34,201 nt of DNA from Candidatus Hydrogenedentota bacterium (GTDB lineage Bacteria; Hydrogenedentota; Hydrogenedentia; Hydrogenedentales; JAEUWI01), in contig JAEUWI010000022.1 in assembly GCA_016791475.1 (NCBI GenBank), positions 73,658-107,858 on the forward strand. The letters are read 5' to 3'. The position numbers were made by a program, and so were the translations under genes. Positions within the stretch are counted from its first letter, which is position 1, and the number at the start of each line of letters is the position of its first letter. This document shows, piece by piece, positions 33,421 to 34,201 of this stretch. The notes below the pieces were generated by a model. The model did no database searches, was not told where the DNA came from, and was given only the letters and a program-made list of their open reading frames with translations.

Positions 33421-34201
33421 CTACTCCCTGCGGAGGGCGCTCCACCCGGAGAGGGTCAGTGCCGCAATTCCCAGCAGGAACAAGTCTCCAATGCGTGACT
33501 GGACCTTGCCTATCGTACCGGTGACCGTGAAGTTGCACCCTTCACCTTCACCTTCACCTTCACCTTCACCTTCGCCTTCGCCTTCGCCTTCGCCTTCACC
33601 TTCACCTTCACCTTCACCTTCACCTTCACCTTCACCTTCACCTTCACCTTCGCCTTCGCCTTCGCCTTCGCCTTCGCCTTCGCCTTCACCTTCACCGCCA
33701 TCGACCTGCTCCTCGAGCTCCCCGTCCGACAGGAACCCATCGTTGTCCGTATCCAGCTCGTTGAAGGCGACGCCGGACAAACTGGGAAACGCGGTCAGAG
33801 CCTCAGTGAATGAAAGTACGCCATTTTCATCGACATCAAGCAGATCAAAGAGATCCAGCAACACTTCCAGGACCTCCTCGATTTCAACTTCGCCCTCCCC
33901 TTCACCGCCATCGCCGCCCACGTCGATGTAACGCGACTTTATCTCAACATCGTCCAGGTCGCCCACTCCCAAAATACTCAGCGCCACCGTGTAGCGACCG
34001 GGAAATTCATAGGTGTGGATGGGATTCTGATCGCTGCTGAAGGTGCCGTCTCCAAAGGACCAGAACCAACCGAGGACACCTTCGGCACCGCCCTGTGACA
34101 AGTCAGTGAACTGTACCGTGAGCGGAGCGTCACCTTCGGTGACGTCCGCAATAAACTCCGCGATAAAAGGAATTTCGCCTTCGCCTTCGCCTTCGCCTTC
34201 G
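33421..34201 (-). CDS. PKD / EF-hand surface protein with Gly-Glu linkers and Cys-type C-terminal sorting signal (5' end outside window)
   Basis: The frame stays open to the window edge, so only the last 260 residues are seen; a TTG at 34101 is not a real start. From the edge inward there is a Gly-Glu linker, a PKD domain (FWSFGDG, HTYEFPGRYTV), a short second Gly-Glu linker, two EF-hand loops (DVDENGVLSFTE, DTDNDGFLSDGE) that should bind calcium, a (GE)26 linker, and a C-terminal tag: GC, about 20 polar residues, a hydrophobic helix (LFLLGIAALTL) and RRE. This layout resembles MYXO-CTERM/SYNERG-CTERM tags, where the Cys is thought to be processed and anchored at the surface. Similar Gly-Glu linkers are frequent in Hydrogenedentes and Lentisphaerae. 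Confidence 0.88.
   Translation of the reverse strand, partial: EGEGEGEGEIPFIAEFIADVTEGDAPLTVQFTDLSQGGAEGVLGWFWSFGDGTFSSDQNPIHTYEFPGRYTVALSILGVGDLDDVEIKSRYIDVGGDGGEGEGEVEIEEVLEVLLDLFDLLDVDENGVLSFTEALTAFPSLSGVAFNELDTDNDGFLSDGELEEQVDGGEGEGEGEGEGEGEGEGEGEGEGEGEGEGEGEGEGEGEGEGEGEGEGEGEGEGCNFTVTGTIGKVQSRIGDLFLLGIAALTLSGWSALRRE
33541..33696 (-). repeat. 26-unit hexanucleotide repeat coding for (GE)26
   Basis: TTCACC and TTCGCC units (GGTGAA and GGCGAA on the coding strand) run in blocks of 5, 4, 9, 6 and 2. The blocks of like units point to expansion by slippage. A second tract of four units plus a partial starts at 34174 and runs off the window. Confidence 0.95.

Noticed and set aside
33541-33696. 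CRISPR-like or microsatellite array
   Set aside because: Units are 6 bases with no spacers, in frame, and code for a Gly-Glu linker.
34099-34101. A TTG start for the PKD protein
   Set aside because: The frame continues upstream through a PKD strand and another Gly-Glu linker to the window edge, so the gene is simply cut.

Overview
The window reads like a chromosomal segment of a GC-rich Planctomycetes/Verrucomicrobia/Lentisphaerae-like bacterium, and most resembles Candidatus Hydrogenedentes (inference). The pointers are a DUF1559-type prepilin, a PSCyt1-PSCyt2-PSD1 gene next to a DUF1501 gene, an archaeal-like valyl-tRNA synthetase, and surface proteins with long Gly-Glu linkers and C-terminal sorting signals. 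I see no rRNA, tRNA, CRISPR array, transposase or phage gene. The density of secreted and lipid-anchored products suggests an environmental heterotroph that works on complex organic matter.

Layout. 1-941 (-) is the 5' part of a type III glutamine synthetase with a sigma-54-like promoter. 1465-3052 holds a small Cys-rich membrane protein, a prepilin and a strong terminator. 3207-7197 (+) is the cytochrome-domain/DUF1501 pair. 7474-7701 (-) is a small membrane protein, and 7917-9956 (+) is a secreted propeller plus helical-barrel protein. 10079-12655 (-) is a secreted NHL/FN3/Ig-like protein. 13149-16767 (-) carries valS and a site-2 protease. 16997-18508 (+) is an unrecognised protein that I read as two decayed HATPase folds. 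18561-20687 (-) is a three-gene cluster in which two paralogous zinc-ribbon/helical-repeat proteins flank a sugar 3-epimerase. 20874-23675 (+) is a GH20-like secreted protein, followed at 23784-25259 (+) by an MshEN-FHA-degenerate GGDEF signalling protein. 25442-25966 (-) is a lipoprotein, 26229-26882 (+) a MOSC protein and 27172-27792 (+) a secreted protein with a Cys/His tail. 27799-30197 (-) is a coupled lactonase-like/HAD pair. 30820-33337 (+) is the rtcA-rtcB RNA repair operon. 33421-34201 (-) is the C-terminal part of a PKD/EF-hand surface protein with a (GE)26 linker.

How the parts may work together. RtcA and RtcB act on RNA ends. Their upstream region has a nearly consensus -24/-12 element, matching the sigma-54 control known for E. 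coli rtcBA. A weaker -24/-12 match precedes glutamine synthetase, so this genome probably uses sigma-54 for both. The zinc-ribbon pair around the epimerase, the MshEN-FHA-GGDEF fusion and the tandem HATPase-like protein are the least familiar parts of the window. Several convergent gene pairs are separated by perfect hairpin terminators.
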